Shown: positions 44,184-53,524 of the stretch, one piece after another | How positions within the stretch are numbered: the first letter of the stretch is position 1 | Layout: every line of letters begins with the position of its first letter | Origin: JAQVIJ01 sp041287365 | GTDB taxonomy: Bacteria > Desulfobacterota > Dissulfuribacteria > Dissulfuribacterales > DYLC01 | Assembly: GCA_041287365.1 (NCBI GenBank) | Contig: JBEULL010000033.1 | Location: forward strand, 62,001-126,000 | Direction of reading: 5' to 3' | DNA length: 64,000 nt | Notes under the pieces: model-generated | The model's input: only the letters and a program-made list of their open reading frames with translations | Database searches by the model: none | Told to the model about the DNA's origin: nothing | Translations under genes and position numbers: made by a program

Positions 44184-45128
44184 CTAAAACCTAAGGGTAA
44201 ACATGGCATCTACCATGATGCGGTCCTGCATCATCCCTTTAGAATCGTCTGTAAGCGGAAATTCATAGGCAGCGCCCATATCCACCCACTCATTGACCTT
44301 GAAACGGGCGCCCAGGGCCAATGTGACCATGTCCCGATTGTCGTCATTGTGCTTACCGCCCAAGTTTATGATATCACAGCCATTGAATTTTGCGATACCA
44401 GCAACCAGATCGTCTTCCTGGTGGGTTCCGATGGCACTCAGGCCAGCGGCCGGCACGCCTCTATCGCCTGCATTCAACACATGAAAGTGATTGAGCTCGA
44501 TGAGAGGATGGAACCATGGGGTTACAGCATAACTCACATGCCAAGAATCATAGAACAATGTATTTTCTTTATCTGTATTCAATGGAATCACAAAACCAAG
44601 GGCACCGGAGAACTGAAAGCCGTTAAAGCCCTTCAAGAATAAAATACTGGGATTGATGTTGCCATCACCGTTTCCCTGAAAGACTTGATCACTTCCTGTG
44701 GCGCTCTCATACACCAAACGGCCTGTCATAATGAAATCCTGATCAGGCATGTACAGAAAGGAATACTGCAGGCCTGCAGCTATATCGGCCCAGCCGTTGT
44801 GGTCGTTCAGAGTATGATCAGGATTGCAATCCACATAACCATCCTTGACTGCCACAATAGACATACGCTCATTGATGGCATAACTGGCCTGCACAGCAAA
44901 ACCATTTACATAACCGCCCACAGGCACCTTTCCCACGATGGTATCCACCTTGTCTGGCAGATTTTGATACAGATAAATGGGCCGCACCATGGTGACGTTA
45001 CGGGCATCGCCATCGTAAATCGGGTTGGTAACAGGCATCACATACTTGTCAAAGGTTCCTGCGATGGCAGAAGATGCAAAAAGCGCCAATCCAATACCCA
45101 AACCAACAGACACACTCTCTTTGAACAT
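44184..45128 (-). CDS. Outer-membrane beta-barrel protein
   Basis: This 314-aa protein starts at ATG 45128 behind AAGGAGG. It has a signal peptide with LGIGLALFASSAIA and cleavage before GTF. The mature chain alternates short aromatic/hydrophobic strands with turns (GYVNGFAVQASYAINERMSI, DMVTLALGARFKV) and ends with Phe, as barrel proteins do. It is about 14-16 strands in size and resembles FadL-like or transporter-type barrels only in general terms. It follows cydB on the same strand but has its own terminator. I do not assign a substrate. Confidence 0.78.
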   Translation of the reverse strand: MFKESVSVGLGIGLALFASSAIAGTFDKYVMPVTNPIYDGDARNVTMVRPIYLYQNLPDKVDTIVGKVPVGGYVNGFAVQASYAINERMSIVAVKDGYVDCNPDHTLNDHNGWADIAAGLQYSFLYMPDQDFIMTGRLVYESATGSDQVFQGNGDGNINPSILFLKGFNGFQFSGALGFVIPLNTDKENTLFYDSWHVSYAVTPWFHPLIELNHFHVLNAGDRGVPAAGLSAIGTHQEDDLVAGIAKFNGCDIINLGGKHNDDNRDMVTLALGARFKVNEWVDMGAAYEFPLTDDSKGMMQDRIMVDAMFTLRF

Positions 45129-45196
45129 GATTCCCTCCTTGTCGTGATTTTGATACCAGCAGATAATTTTTATTAAAAAACCATTAGACAATTCTG

Positions 45197-46222
45197 TCAA
45201 TATGCCTCTTCATATGCCAAATCCTTTTCCGTCACCTTTCCGCCCAGGAACAGATAGACCCAGGTTTGATAGGCAATGACTACGGGCACCATCACCAGGG
45301 CCACCACCAGCATGATCTTGAGGGTCAACTGGCTGGCCGCACCGTTTTGGATAGTTACACTGTAATCCGAATTGAGGCTGGACGGCAAAAGCCTTGGGAA
45401 CAGGCCGGCAACGCCGAAGAAGGTCACGAACACAATGGTGAGGGCAGAGCTGATCCATGCCTTACCCCAGGCCGCCTGGCGAATGAACACAAATGTGCCT
45501 ATCAGTGCCAAGACAGCGATGAGAGGAATAAGCCACAACACAGGCGTCTTGAAATAGTTGTGAAAGAGGTCGGTAGCCACTAAAGTAAAGCCCAAAAACA
45601 GCACCGCCACCACCAAAAGCACAGGCCAGAGTTTTTTGGCCATGGCACCGGCACGATCCTGAAGCGCCCCTTCAGACTTTACGGCCAGCCACAGGCTGCC
45701 ATGCACCAAAAACAATAGAACAAAGAGCACGCCGCCTGCCAGACCATAGGGATTGAGCAGAGTAAGAAGCCCTCCCTGAAATACACCGTTTTGATCTATG
45801 GGCAACCCCTCAAAGATATTGGCAAAGGCCACTCCCAAGAGTAAGGCTGGCAAAAAGCTACCGATGACCATGGCAGCATCCCAAACAGAACGCCAGCCAG
45901 GAGAATCCACCTTGTTTCTGAACTCAAAGCATACTCCACGAATGATCAGGGCAAATAGCAGCAGCAAAAGGGCTGAATAAAGCCCATTAAACATCACTGC
46001 ATAGGCCGTGGGAAAGGCCGCAAAGGTGGCACCACCGGCAGTGATGAGCCAGACCTCGTTTCCGTCCCAAAACGGCCCCATGGAATTATAAATTATACGA
46101 CGTTCTGACTCGTTTTTGGACAATACAGGAAGTAGTGTTCCAAGCCCCAGATCAAAGCCGTCCAGCATGAAATATACGGCCCACAAAACACCCCAAAGTA
46201 TAAACCAGATGGTCTCGAGCAT
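45197..46222 (-). CDS. cydB: Cytochrome bd oxidase subunit II
   Basis: This 341-aa membrane protein has about eight or nine helices. It opens WFILWGVLWAVYFMLDGFDLGLG, the conserved CydB start with the Asp of the proton path, followed by GPFWDGNEVWLITAGGA. With CydA it forms the high-affinity quinol oxidase of the inner membrane. In an otherwise anaerobic-looking genome it probably serves oxygen defence or microaerobic respiration. It follows cydA by 18 bp. Confidence 0.96.
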   Translation of the reverse strand: MLETIWFILWGVLWAVYFMLDGFDLGLGTLLPVLSKNESERRIIYNSMGPFWDGNEVWLITAGGATFAAFPTAYAVMFNGLYSALLLLLFALIIRGVCFEFRNKVDSPGWRSVWDAAMVIGSFLPALLLGVAFANIFEGLPIDQNGVFQGGLLTLLNPYGLAGGVLFVLLFLVHGSLWLAVKSEGALQDRAGAMAKKLWPVLLVVAVLFLGFTLVATDLFHNYFKTPVLWLIPLIAVLALIGTFVFIRQAAWGKAWISSALTIVFVTFFGVAGLFPRLLPSSLNSDYSVTIQNGAASQLTLKIMLVVALVMVPVVIAYQTWVYLFLGGKVTEKDLAYEEAY

Positions 46223-46240
46223 AGAGTCGTTCCTCCTTTT

Positions 46241-47542
46241 TTAATGTACAGGCCCTTTTCGGGCGTATTTGGCCAACAGATAAAAGTCGATAATGCCGAG
46301 CATTGAATAAAAGACAACAAACGCAGCAAGAGATGTGGCCACCTGGCTCACGTCCAAAATGGAGACCGCGTCAGCTGTCTTCATGAGTCCATACACGATC
46401 CATGGCTGCCTGCCCACCTCGGCCACTGCCCAACCCAGTTCACTGGCCAGGTATGGCAATGGAATGGCATAGATAAACAATTTCAATAGACCAGATTGAT
46501 TTTCGATTTCTCTTCTCTTTAACCAGCCAAGCCCGGCTATGAGTATAAAGAGAAATCCAAGGCCCACCATAAGCCTGAATGACCAGAACGTGGTCATAAC
46601 AGGCGGTCTTTCAGAGATCGGAAAATCTTTCAGCCCCTTGACCGTTGCGGATGAATCGTGATGCGCCAATATGCTGAGCATACCTGGAATAGGTATGGCC
46701 TGCACGCTGTTCCTCTCGTTTGCAGGGTCAGGAATCTGCAGCAGATACATGGGCACATTGGAGGCCGTCTCCCAGTGAGACTCCATGGCAGCCAGTTTGG
46801 CAGGCTGTGTCTTAGCCACCTCGGCACCGTGTAGATGGCCGTTAAAGGCCTCGAACAGGGCAAATATCAGTGCAAAGGTCACAGCCACATTGAAAGATTT
46901 CTTGAAGAACTGTACCTCGTTTTTACGAAGCAGATGATACGCGCACACACCCATCACAAAAAAACCTGCAAGGATATATGCGCCTGAGACAGTGTGCAAA
47001 AACTCCAACACAGCGAAGGGGTTTGTGATCACAGCCCAAAAATCCGCCAATTCCGCACGGCCGTTTCGAAGGGTGTAGCCTACCGGATTCTGCATCCAGC
47101 CGTTGGCAATAAGTATCCAGAGGGCCGATATATTTGATGCAATGGCCACCAGCCAGATGAATAACGCATGAGTCTTGGGTTTTACTTTATTCCAAGTAAA
47201 GAGCCAAACCCCAATAAATGTCGACTCCAAATAAAAGGCCAGGGTAGCCTCGATGGCCAGCAGGGAACCGAAGATGTCGCCAACATATTTGGAGTAGCGA
47301 GACCAGTTGGTGCCGAACTGAAACTCCAAGGTGATGCCCGTCACTACGCCCAGTGCGAAGTTTATGAGAAAGAGCTTGCCCCAAAACTTCGCCGCACGCC
47401 TGTAATCCTCATCGCCTGTCTTGACATACATGGTCTCATAGATGGCGGTAAGGATGGAAAGCCCCAGTGTCAGGGGCACGAAGAGAAAGTGAAACATGGT
47501 GGCCACAGCGAACTGTAACCTGGACAACATCAAAACATCCAT
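46241..47542 (-). CDS. cydA: Cytochrome bd oxidase subunit I
   Basis: This 433-aa subunit carries the three haems. The N-terminal LSRLQFAVATMFHFLFVPLTLG includes the axial His for haem b595. GRQPWIVYG is the diagnostic quinol-oxidase motif near residue 385. WGKLFLINFALGVVTG and ESTFIGVWLFTWNK are typical helices. The quinol loop is short, as in the non-proteobacterial form. It is preceded by a small Cys/His-rich gene on the same strand, ~100 bp upstream. Confidence 0.96.
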   Translation of the reverse strand: MDVLMLSRLQFAVATMFHFLFVPLTLGLSILTAIYETMYVKTGDEDYRRAAKFWGKLFLINFALGVVTGITLEFQFGTNWSRYSKYVGDIFGSLLAIEATLAFYLESTFIGVWLFTWNKVKPKTHALFIWLVAIASNISALWILIANGWMQNPVGYTLRNGRAELADFWAVITNPFAVLEFLHTVSGAYILAGFFVMGVCAYHLLRKNEVQFFKKSFNVAVTFALIFALFEAFNGHLHGAEVAKTQPAKLAAMESHWETASNVPMYLLQIPDPANERNSVQAIPIPGMLSILAHHDSSATVKGLKDFPISERPPVMTTFWSFRLMVGLGFLFILIAGLGWLKRREIENQSGLLKLFIYAIPLPYLASELGWAVAEVGRQPWIVYGLMKTADAVSILDVSQVATSLAAFVVFYSMLGIIDFYLLAKYARKGPVH

Positions 47543-47648
47543 AGGCCTTGCCTCCTTAAAATAGAAATGAAATCATTATGAGTTAGAATATTGCATAAAG
47601 CATGGACACATGCTCTTGAAGCCGCACCGAGACACAAAATATAGAGCG

Positions 47649-47846
47649 TCATTTATGGACACATAGAGCATACAACTGTTTTTGGCGCTCCAGTTCCTGT
47701 TTGACACGATATGCCGAGTCTCGAATGATGCTAAAAAGCAGATGGCAATGGTCATGCTGACAGAATTCATCACCTTCATCCGCCAAAATTATCATATCCG
47801 TCAATAGCTTCGAAACCTTTCTGAAGAGTTCCTGCTCCGTTGGCAT
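47649..47846 (-). CDS. Small cysteine/histidine-containing protein upstream of cydAB
   Basis: This 65-aa soluble protein has GAGGG 13 bp before its ATG. Its sequence is helical, with a central ADEGDEFCQHDHCHLLFSII and then RDSAYRVKQELERQ. This follows the pattern DDxxC-xx-L[YF]xxIRDxAYxIR that I recall from small proteins of sulfate reducers. The Cys-x2-H-x-H-Cys-like cluster may bind metal. It directly precedes cydA and is likely in the same transcript. Function is unknown. Confidence 0.6.
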   Translation of the reverse strand: MPTEQELFRKVSKLLTDMIILADEGDEFCQHDHCHLLFSIIRDSAYRVKQELERQKQLYALCVHK

Positions 47847-48018
47847 AGATAAACGACCCTCATAATCATAGATAACAACATTATATTGTTACTGATAGTT
47901 ACATTCAAATATAATGCCAATAAAGGCTGACTCTATCGATAATAATCTATTGATATTATTGAATAAATTTCAAAAACACTTAATAAAAAACTTTAATTAT
48001 TTTATGAATGTCTATTTA

Positions 48019-48070
48019 TGTATCAAATGTATCACATTGAGACACAAATAGACCTGATACACTCGATACA
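48019..48070. promoter_or_regulatory. Inverted array of TGTATCA half-sites upstream of the cyd operon
   Basis: Two direct copies of TGTATCA (48019-48025, 48028-48034) face TGATACA (48055-48061) and GATACA (48065-48070) across a 20-bp spacer. This forms a 16-bp imperfect inverted repeat. It lies ~170 bp upstream of the small gene preceding cydAB, in the ~300-bp AT-rich gap 47847-48141. It looks like a cooperative repressor or activator site. No known consensus was recognised. Confidence 0.5.
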
Positions 48071-48080
48071 CACCAGACAC

Positions 48081-48110
48081 AAAAAAAAGGAGCCGGTTAT
48101 GGCCCCTTTC
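48081..48110 (-). terminator. Rho-independent terminator of the porin gene
   Basis: On the minus strand AAAGGGGCC pairs with GGCTCCTTT (one G-U) across a 6-base loop and leads into a run of eight T. It lies just past the porin stop. Confidence 0.85.
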
Positions 48111-48141
48111 AAAAAATACGATAAAGTTTGACTGCTAACTG

Positions 48142-49929
48142 TTAGAAGAACACCTCAAATGTGGCATAGAAGTTATCCATATGATCCACAGGAGCGAACT
48201 GCTGTGCATTCAACACGCTCTTGGCGTCTTCCATCTTGATGGGTTTGCCCATCCAGCTGCCGCTGTTGGTGTAGTCGATCCAGTAGTACTGGTAACCGGC
48301 ACGAATGAAGGCCTTCCCAAACTTGGTAAGAGGAGTGTCAGGAATGTCATATATCCAGTACACCTCTGCCACGTCACCGCGAGTAGCAAGCTTGGATAGA
48401 TACAGGTCGTCAGCAGCAGGCGTGAAGTTGATCCAGTACTGAGAACCATGGTTATACTCCAAACCGATCTTGCTGTTCAACTGCTCCACAGGAATGCGCA
48501 CACCCATGAACGCAGCCCAACCCCAATGGTTCTCATCCTCGCCTGGGGCATTCATAAGGCCTGGATACATTCCATAGTGATCGACGAAACGGTTGTCGGT
48601 GCGGCTCAAGCCAGCGCTAAGGAAGTAATCGATGCCCATGAGCTTATGCATGAAAACACCGCTCAAATGATAGATATCGCCCACCTGATAGCCCTTATAG
48701 GCAGTGGACATCAAGGGATCGTTGATGGGAAGAGGCTGCCCCGGATCCACCAGCATGGGGAAGTTGATGGGTCTCATCTCCATGTAGTTGGGCACATCGG
48801 CCGCCTTGAACAGCTGCACATTGGCAAAGAGGTTCTGACTCTTGTCGTCGATGACATCCCAGCTTAAACCATACAAGTCTGTGTCGTTCAGAGAAGGCGT
48901 GTTGGGGATATTGGCAAAACCGGCCTCATAACCGCGGCCGTAGCAGATACGCACCTTACCTGGAACAGGATCTGAGTACTGATAACCCAAGGTCAGACCG
49001 TCGAAAGTCCAGTCAACTCCCAGAGCCACTGGTGTGGCATAGCGCTTGTCATAGTTGTATTTGAGGTTAAGTGGAGGCCCATCCACAGTGGGACGACGGC
49101 CTACGGAGAACCATATGGGCAGTCCGGCTATATCAGACCAGCTCACATAGGCCATCTCCACACGAACGGTGTTGTCATTGGGGCGCCTTGTAATATTGGG
49201 GTCGTACATGAAACCGTTCATGCCGAAAGGCACCGCAGTGGCATTAGCAGACTCCATACCCCATATCTTGTACATGGAAAGACGACCCTTGAATTCTACG
49301 TTCTCGGTGGGCTTGGCGTTCATGTTCAAGCGCAGCCTGTTGGTATAGAGCAGGTCGTTCTGCGTCTTGTAGGACTTCTGCATCTCGGCACCGAACATGT
49401 TCATCATGGCAGCGCGCTGCTGCTCGGTCAAGGCACCCATCATGCCATTCAACACCGCAAAACGCTGCTGCTGAGACATGGAATCCCACTGCTGCATCAC
49501 ACCGCCCAACTGCTGCTGAAGAGCGGGAGGAAACATGGCCATCATGGGCATCAAGTTTTGACCCAATTGAGCGGAATTCCACTGAGTCATGGTATTGGAC
49601 GCAGTCAGCACATCCATTTGATTCCAGTAATTGGTGACATGGGCGCGAGTGGAATCCACTCTAAAACGATAATCGCCAGAGAACTCCAGATTGCTCTTAA
49701 GGGACTGGGCGGACTTTTCCACCTTTTCGGAGACGGTCTCAACCGTAGAAGAGGTCTTGTCCTGAGCGGCCTTGACCTCTGCCATTTGCTGTTTGAGACT
49801 CTCCAGCTGTTTTGTAAGCGCTTCAACCTGTGCAGCCAATTGATCCGCTGTGGGCGGTGCAGCTATTGCCTGCATTGGAGCAGGTAACAAAACAGCACCT
49901 GCCAACAAACCAAGCCAAATCTTCTTCAT
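48142..49929 (-). CDS. DUF3373-like outer-membrane porin with coiled coil and Met/Gln-rich insert
   Basis: This 595-aa protein starts at ATG 49929 behind AAAGGAGGG. It has a signal peptide (KIWLGLLAGAVLLPAP, cleavage near AIA). A heptad-rich coiled coil follows at ~27-80 (QVEALTKQLESLKQQ), as in trimeric SLH- or DUF3373-type porins. Residues ~105-185 are extraordinarily Met/Gln-rich (NLMPMMAMFPPALQQQ, NGMMGALTEQQRAAMMNMF). The rest is a barrel ending in FYATFEVFF. DUF3373 proteins are found in Campylobacterota and sulfate reducers. The substrate is unknown, and the Met cluster could bind soft metals (inference). Confidence 0.82.
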   Translation of the reverse strand: MKKIWLGLLAGAVLLPAPMQAIAAPPTADQLAAQVEALTKQLESLKQQMAEVKAAQDKTSSTVETVSEKVEKSAQSLKSNLEFSGDYRFRVDSTRAHVTNYWNQMDVLTASNTMTQWNSAQLGQNLMPMMAMFPPALQQQLGGVMQQWDSMSQQQRFAVLNGMMGALTEQQRAAMMNMFGAEMQKSYKTQNDLLYTNRLRLNMNAKPTENVEFKGRLSMYKIWGMESANATAVPFGMNGFMYDPNITRRPNDNTVRVEMAYVSWSDIAGLPIWFSVGRRPTVDGPPLNLKYNYDKRYATPVALGVDWTFDGLTLGYQYSDPVPGKVRICYGRGYEAGFANIPNTPSLNDTDLYGLSWDVIDDKSQNLFANVQLFKAADVPNYMEMRPINFPMLVDPGQPLPINDPLMSTAYKGYQVGDIYHLSGVFMHKLMGIDYFLSAGLSRTDNRFVDHYGMYPGLMNAPGEDENHWGWAAFMGVRIPVEQLNSKIGLEYNHGSQYWINFTPAADDLYLSKLATRGDVAEVYWIYDIPDTPLTKFGKAFIRAGYQYYWIDYTNSGSWMGKPIKMEDAKSVLNAQQFAPVDHMDNFYATFEVFF

Positions 49930-50148
49930 TACAATCCCTCCTTTAAGGATATTTTTAATACAAACTACAAACGGCAATGATACCTTTATTATAAAACAAA
50001 CATGTTGTCAAGAAGTTAACAAAAAAAGCACAAGGGTTACGGAAAAAGGCAATAACTTACCAAAAACCTGTGCGAAATTCCAGGGTAGCAATGCCCTGTA
50101 ATACAACAAAAAACTATTTTCAAAACACTGGCAGCGTGATAATAATAA

Positions 50149-50289
50149 GGGAAGTCCTAAAAATTAGGAGTTTTGTTGAATAGTAAGGCGCGAGAAGGCG
50201 AAAAAGCTAAGCATACTCTTCGTATGTGAGCATTTTTCGCTGACAAGCAACGCAGCTATCAGGCAAAAGAACAATTTTTGGGACTTCCC
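50149..50289 (+). mobile_element. 141-bp MITE-like element, copy D
   Basis: Same sequence as copy B apart from a few base changes. The 17-bp terminal inverted repeats hold one mismatch. ATAA direct repeats flank it at 50145-50148 and 50290-50293. It occupies the 458-bp gap between the porin start (49929) and the HDOD gene (50389), 100 bp upstream of the latter. Nothing else was seen in that gap. Confidence 0.9.
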
Positions 50290-50388
50290 ATAACATATTC
50301 GATTAAATACGTCCCGAACCAAAGGAAAGTTTCATGATGGCTGCCTATCTGCCTTCATTGCAAGGCCAACTACAAACAAGGATACGAT

Positions 50389-51279
50389 ATGCCACTAGAT
50401 GAACACAATTTTACGCAAGCCCTTCGCAATGTCGTAACACAGCTGGAATGGCTGCCAAGCCCAAATCCAAACCTCTGCCGCGCCATTTCATTGCTCAACA
50501 ATACAGAAAACTACATTCGGCCTGTTGAAGAGCTGCTCGCAGCAGACCCTGGCCTGGCATTCCATGTGCTTCGTTTTGCCAACAGCTCCTTCTATGGGTT
50601 CAGGGGTGGCATTCAGGATATCAAAAAGGCCATCATCGTGCTCGGCATGAAAGAAATCAGAAATATCTTTCTGACAGTAGCGCTTCTGCAGCAATTCCGT
50701 TCAAAAAAAACCACACCTTTTTTTAATAGTACAGCATTCTGGCATCACTCGATACTGACCGCAATCATCGCAAGAGAGCTTGCCAGGAAATACACATCTT
50801 CCATCTCCGAGGAAGAGATATACATCCTTGGACTCACGCACGACATAGGCCGCCTTGCCATGGCTGTATATCTGCCGGAACTGTTTGAAAAAAGCATTCA
50901 AAACGCCGATGAGCACTCTATAGATGTCTATGAAGCGGAAAAGGCACTTGGCGTCACGCATTGCGAAATCGGACATATTATTGCAAAAAAATGGGGGTTG
51001 CCTGCCTCTTTTGCATCGATTATGCTCGCGCATCATGAACCCCAAAAAATAAAGACACATACAATAGAGACAGCGCTGATTGTAATGGCGGATCACCTCT
51101 CCAATTCAGACTCAAACAGAAACAGCTCAAGGCGACTCGAACCGGCCGCCGTCATTCCATTCGTATGCAAAAATGCCGCTGAACTTCTGCATATCACGCA
51201 AGAAGATTACAGAGAACTACTGAAGATTCTGCCTGATATGAATGCAAAGGCGGAGGATATGTTGAAACAGTTTATCTGA
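50389..51279 (+). CDS. HDOD-domain signalling protein
   Basis: This 296-aa protein is almost entirely an HDOD domain: LAADPGLAFHVLRFANSSFYG near residue 45, IKKAIIVLGMKEIRNIFL, FWHHSILTAIIARELA, LGLTHDIGRLAM and IIAKKWGLPASFASIMLAHHEPQ. The His/Asp phosphohydrolase ligands are partly kept (THDIGR, AHHEP). HDOD proteins act in regulation, often of motility or two-component output. It is followed after 18 bp by a hybrid histidine kinase and forms an operon with it. Confidence 0.93.
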   Translation: MPLDEHNFTQALRNVVTQLEWLPSPNPNLCRAISLLNNTENYIRPVEELLAADPGLAFHVLRFANSSFYGFRGGIQDIKKAIIVLGMKEIRNIFLTVALLQQFRSKKTTPFFNSTAFWHHSILTAIIARELARKYTSSISEEEIYILGLTHDIGRLAMAVYLPELFEKSIQNADEHSIDVYEAEKALGVTHCEIGHIIAKKWGLPASFASIMLAHHEPQKIKTHTIETALIVMADHLSNSDSNRNSSRRLEPAAVIPFVCKNAAELLHITQEDYRELLKILPDMNAKAEDMLKQFI

Positions 51280-51297
51280 TAAAAAGGATTGAACAAT

Positions 51298-53439
51298 ATG
51301 GACGAACAACTCACTAATCTGCTTCAGGAAGGCTTTTTGAATATTCGGGAACAGAAAAACGAAGCGATGGAAACCCTTGGCATAGTCTTCCGCATAGTCA
51401 CTCTCACCATGCGCAGCACCTCCAGGGAAGACGTGGTGCAGCAGATACTACGCATTCTCCTGGAAGAAACCCGCTTCGACAACGTGTCCATCCTTTTATA
51501 CGACCAATCAGCCAACTGTCTGAGACTCAAGGCTGCGGCAGGCGTCTGGGATATCCTGGCTGAACAGAATCAAAAAACCTTCAACAAGGACCTGTCTTTC
51601 GGGCCAGGGGACAGCATAGCGTGGCAGGTCTTCAATAGCCAGAACCCTGTGTTCATACCCGACTGCTCTCAATATCCCATTGCCAATGGTAACAATGCAG
51701 TGATAAAACCCGGCTGTCTGGCATGCCTTCCGCTCATGAAAGAGGGCGTGCTGAATCTCAGTGCAGGCCAGCCTCGAGAGATTCTACCATATCAACGCAG
51801 AGAACTGGTGATTCTTGCAAATATTATAGCGAGCCTGCTACAGTCCACCACATTGAAGCAGGAGCTGGAAGACCACCGCAAGAATCTGGAAAAACTTGTG
51901 GAACTCAGAACACGGGATGTCCTGGCCATAAACGAGAACCTAAAAAGCACGCTCAGCCACCTGGAAGCCATTGTAAGAAACAATCCTGAGGGCATTTGTC
52001 TTCTAAACGGTCAGAACCAAGTGATCATGGCCAATCCGCGCTTTCTTTTCATGTTGAATGCAGCGCCAAGCGACATCATGAACAATACCCTGGAACACAT
52101 CTTTCAAAATCCCGTTCATTACCAGGCCATTCAACAGGCCATAAGTAAAAAAGAATCCGTCCGGTTATTCGATATACCCGTCATGAAAATAGACGGACAA
52201 AGTATTTCCATCGATATCTTTCTACACCCCATAACCGACCACGCCCAGACCGATTGCAACTACATGGTGATGTTGCATGACCTTACCGAGCAGAAAAAAA
52301 TGGCTGAGAAGATGCTTCAGAGCGAGAAACTGAGCGCCCTTGGGGCCATGGCTGGTGGCATCGCTCACGACTTCAACAACATTCTGACCATCATCATGGG
52401 CAATGCAGAGCTTCTACTCAAGGAGACCATGGAACCCACTGTCAGAAAACGCCTGCAAAATATACTGACGGCCGCCACAGACGGGGCATACATAGTCAGA
52501 CGCATACAGAACTATACTCGACTGCATCAAAAAGACGCATCCAACCATGCCCATTCCGATGCCAACGCCATCATCGAAGACACCATTCGCCTGCTGGAAC
52601 CCAAATGGAAGGCCGAATATGAAAAACAAGGCATTCCATTCGTTGTGGAACTGAATTTTTCAGGCATGTGTATGGCTGCAATCAATCCTTCAGACCTCAG
52701 AGAGGTGCTCATAAATCTTTTTCTAAATGCCATAGATGCCATGCCGCAAGGAGGCACTCTGACCATCAGCACAGCACTCAAAGAAAATCATGTTGAAATA
52801 AAGATCACAGACACAGGCACTGGAATACCGGATGAACTGAAAAACCGTATCTTCGACCCATTCTTCACCACCAAGGGCCCGCAGTCTTCAGGGCTTGGTT
52901 TAAGCGTAGCCTATGGCATCATCATGCAGGCAGGAGGTGATATCCAGGTCAAGAGCAAGCTCGGCCAGGGCACCACCTTTACCATCTCCCTGCCAGCAAC
53001 CATGAATACAGTGACACTCGATACCATGAAGGGCATCAAGGCCAAACATCAGCCCCAAGAAGGCGTGACTATCCTCATGGTGGATGATGAACCGGATATA
53101 GCCGAGATGATTCAGATGGCCGTTGAATCCCTGGGCTACGCGGCCAGGGCCATTACAGACCCTCGAAAGGCCATTGCAGAGATAGAATCAGGAAAATATG
53201 CACTCCTCATAACCGATCTGGGCATGCCTCATCTGACCGGCTGGGACCTGGCCAAAAAGGCCAAAGAACAGGGTATTCCAGCCATTTTGCTCACCGGCTG
53301 GGGCTATGAGTATGAAGGCCAGGATCTAAAAGCCAAGGGAGTGGAAGCAGTCATCTCCAAACCGGTGAAGATAGACCAGTTGAGCGATGCCATAGCCATG
53401 ACGCTGACATCACCAAAAGGCACACCCTATTCAGAATGA
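51298..53439 (+). CDS. Hybrid sensor histidine kinase (GAF-PAS-HisKA-HATPase-REC)
   Basis: This 713-aa soluble protein starts at ATG 51298 behind AAGGA. Residues ~25-190 are GAF-like and 190-225 a coiled coil. Residues ~225-335 are a PAS domain. The HisKA box MAGGIAHDFNNIL contains H357, and the ATPase has NLFLNAIDAM, DTGTGIPDEL and GLGLSVAYGI. A C-terminal receiver begins TILMVDDEPDIAEM with the Asp in LLITDLGMP. The receiver is terminal, so phosphate may pass on to a separate Hpt protein. It is likely linked functionally to the HDOD protein upstream. Confidence 0.93.
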   Translation: MDEQLTNLLQEGFLNIREQKNEAMETLGIVFRIVTLTMRSTSREDVVQQILRILLEETRFDNVSILLYDQSANCLRLKAAAGVWDILAEQNQKTFNKDLSFGPGDSIAWQVFNSQNPVFIPDCSQYPIANGNNAVIKPGCLACLPLMKEGVLNLSAGQPREILPYQRRELVILANIIASLLQSTTLKQELEDHRKNLEKLVELRTRDVLAINENLKSTLSHLEAIVRNNPEGICLLNGQNQVIMANPRFLFMLNAAPSDIMNNTLEHIFQNPVHYQAIQQAISKKESVRLFDIPVMKIDGQSISIDIFLHPITDHAQTDCNYMVMLHDLTEQKKMAEKMLQSEKLSALGAMAGGIAHDFNNILTIIMGNAELLLKETMEPTVRKRLQNILTAATDGAYIVRRIQNYTRLHQKDASNHAHSDANAIIEDTIRLLEPKWKAEYEKQGIPFVVELNFSGMCMAAINPSDLREVLINLFLNAIDAMPQGGTLTISTALKENHVEIKITDTGTGIPDELKNRIFDPFFTTKGPQSSGLGLSVAYGIIMQAGGDIQVKSKLGQGTTFTISLPATMNTVTLDTMKGIKAKHQPQEGVTILMVDDEPDIAEMIQMAVESLGYAARAITDPRKAIAEIESGKYALLITDLGMPHLTGWDLAKKAKEQGIPAILLTGWGYEYEGQDLKAKGVEAVISKPVKIDQLSDAIAMTLTSPKGTPYSE

Positions 53440-53524
53440 TGAAACCGTCACACCTTCGAACCCCCCGTTAATTTCAGGGGCAACCCACTGTGGTTGTCCA
53501 CTTATAGGAGGCCTTTTCAAAGAC

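Noticed and set aside
7636..50289. The dispersed 141-bp repeats as a CRISPR-like array
   Set aside because: The copies are kilobases apart, in both orientations, with target duplications and no spacers or cas genes.
53440..53524. Hairpin GGCAACC-N6-GGTTGTC before cmk as a terminator
   Set aside because: There is no T-run after it. It may be a weak structure in the cmk leader, but nothing supports a function.
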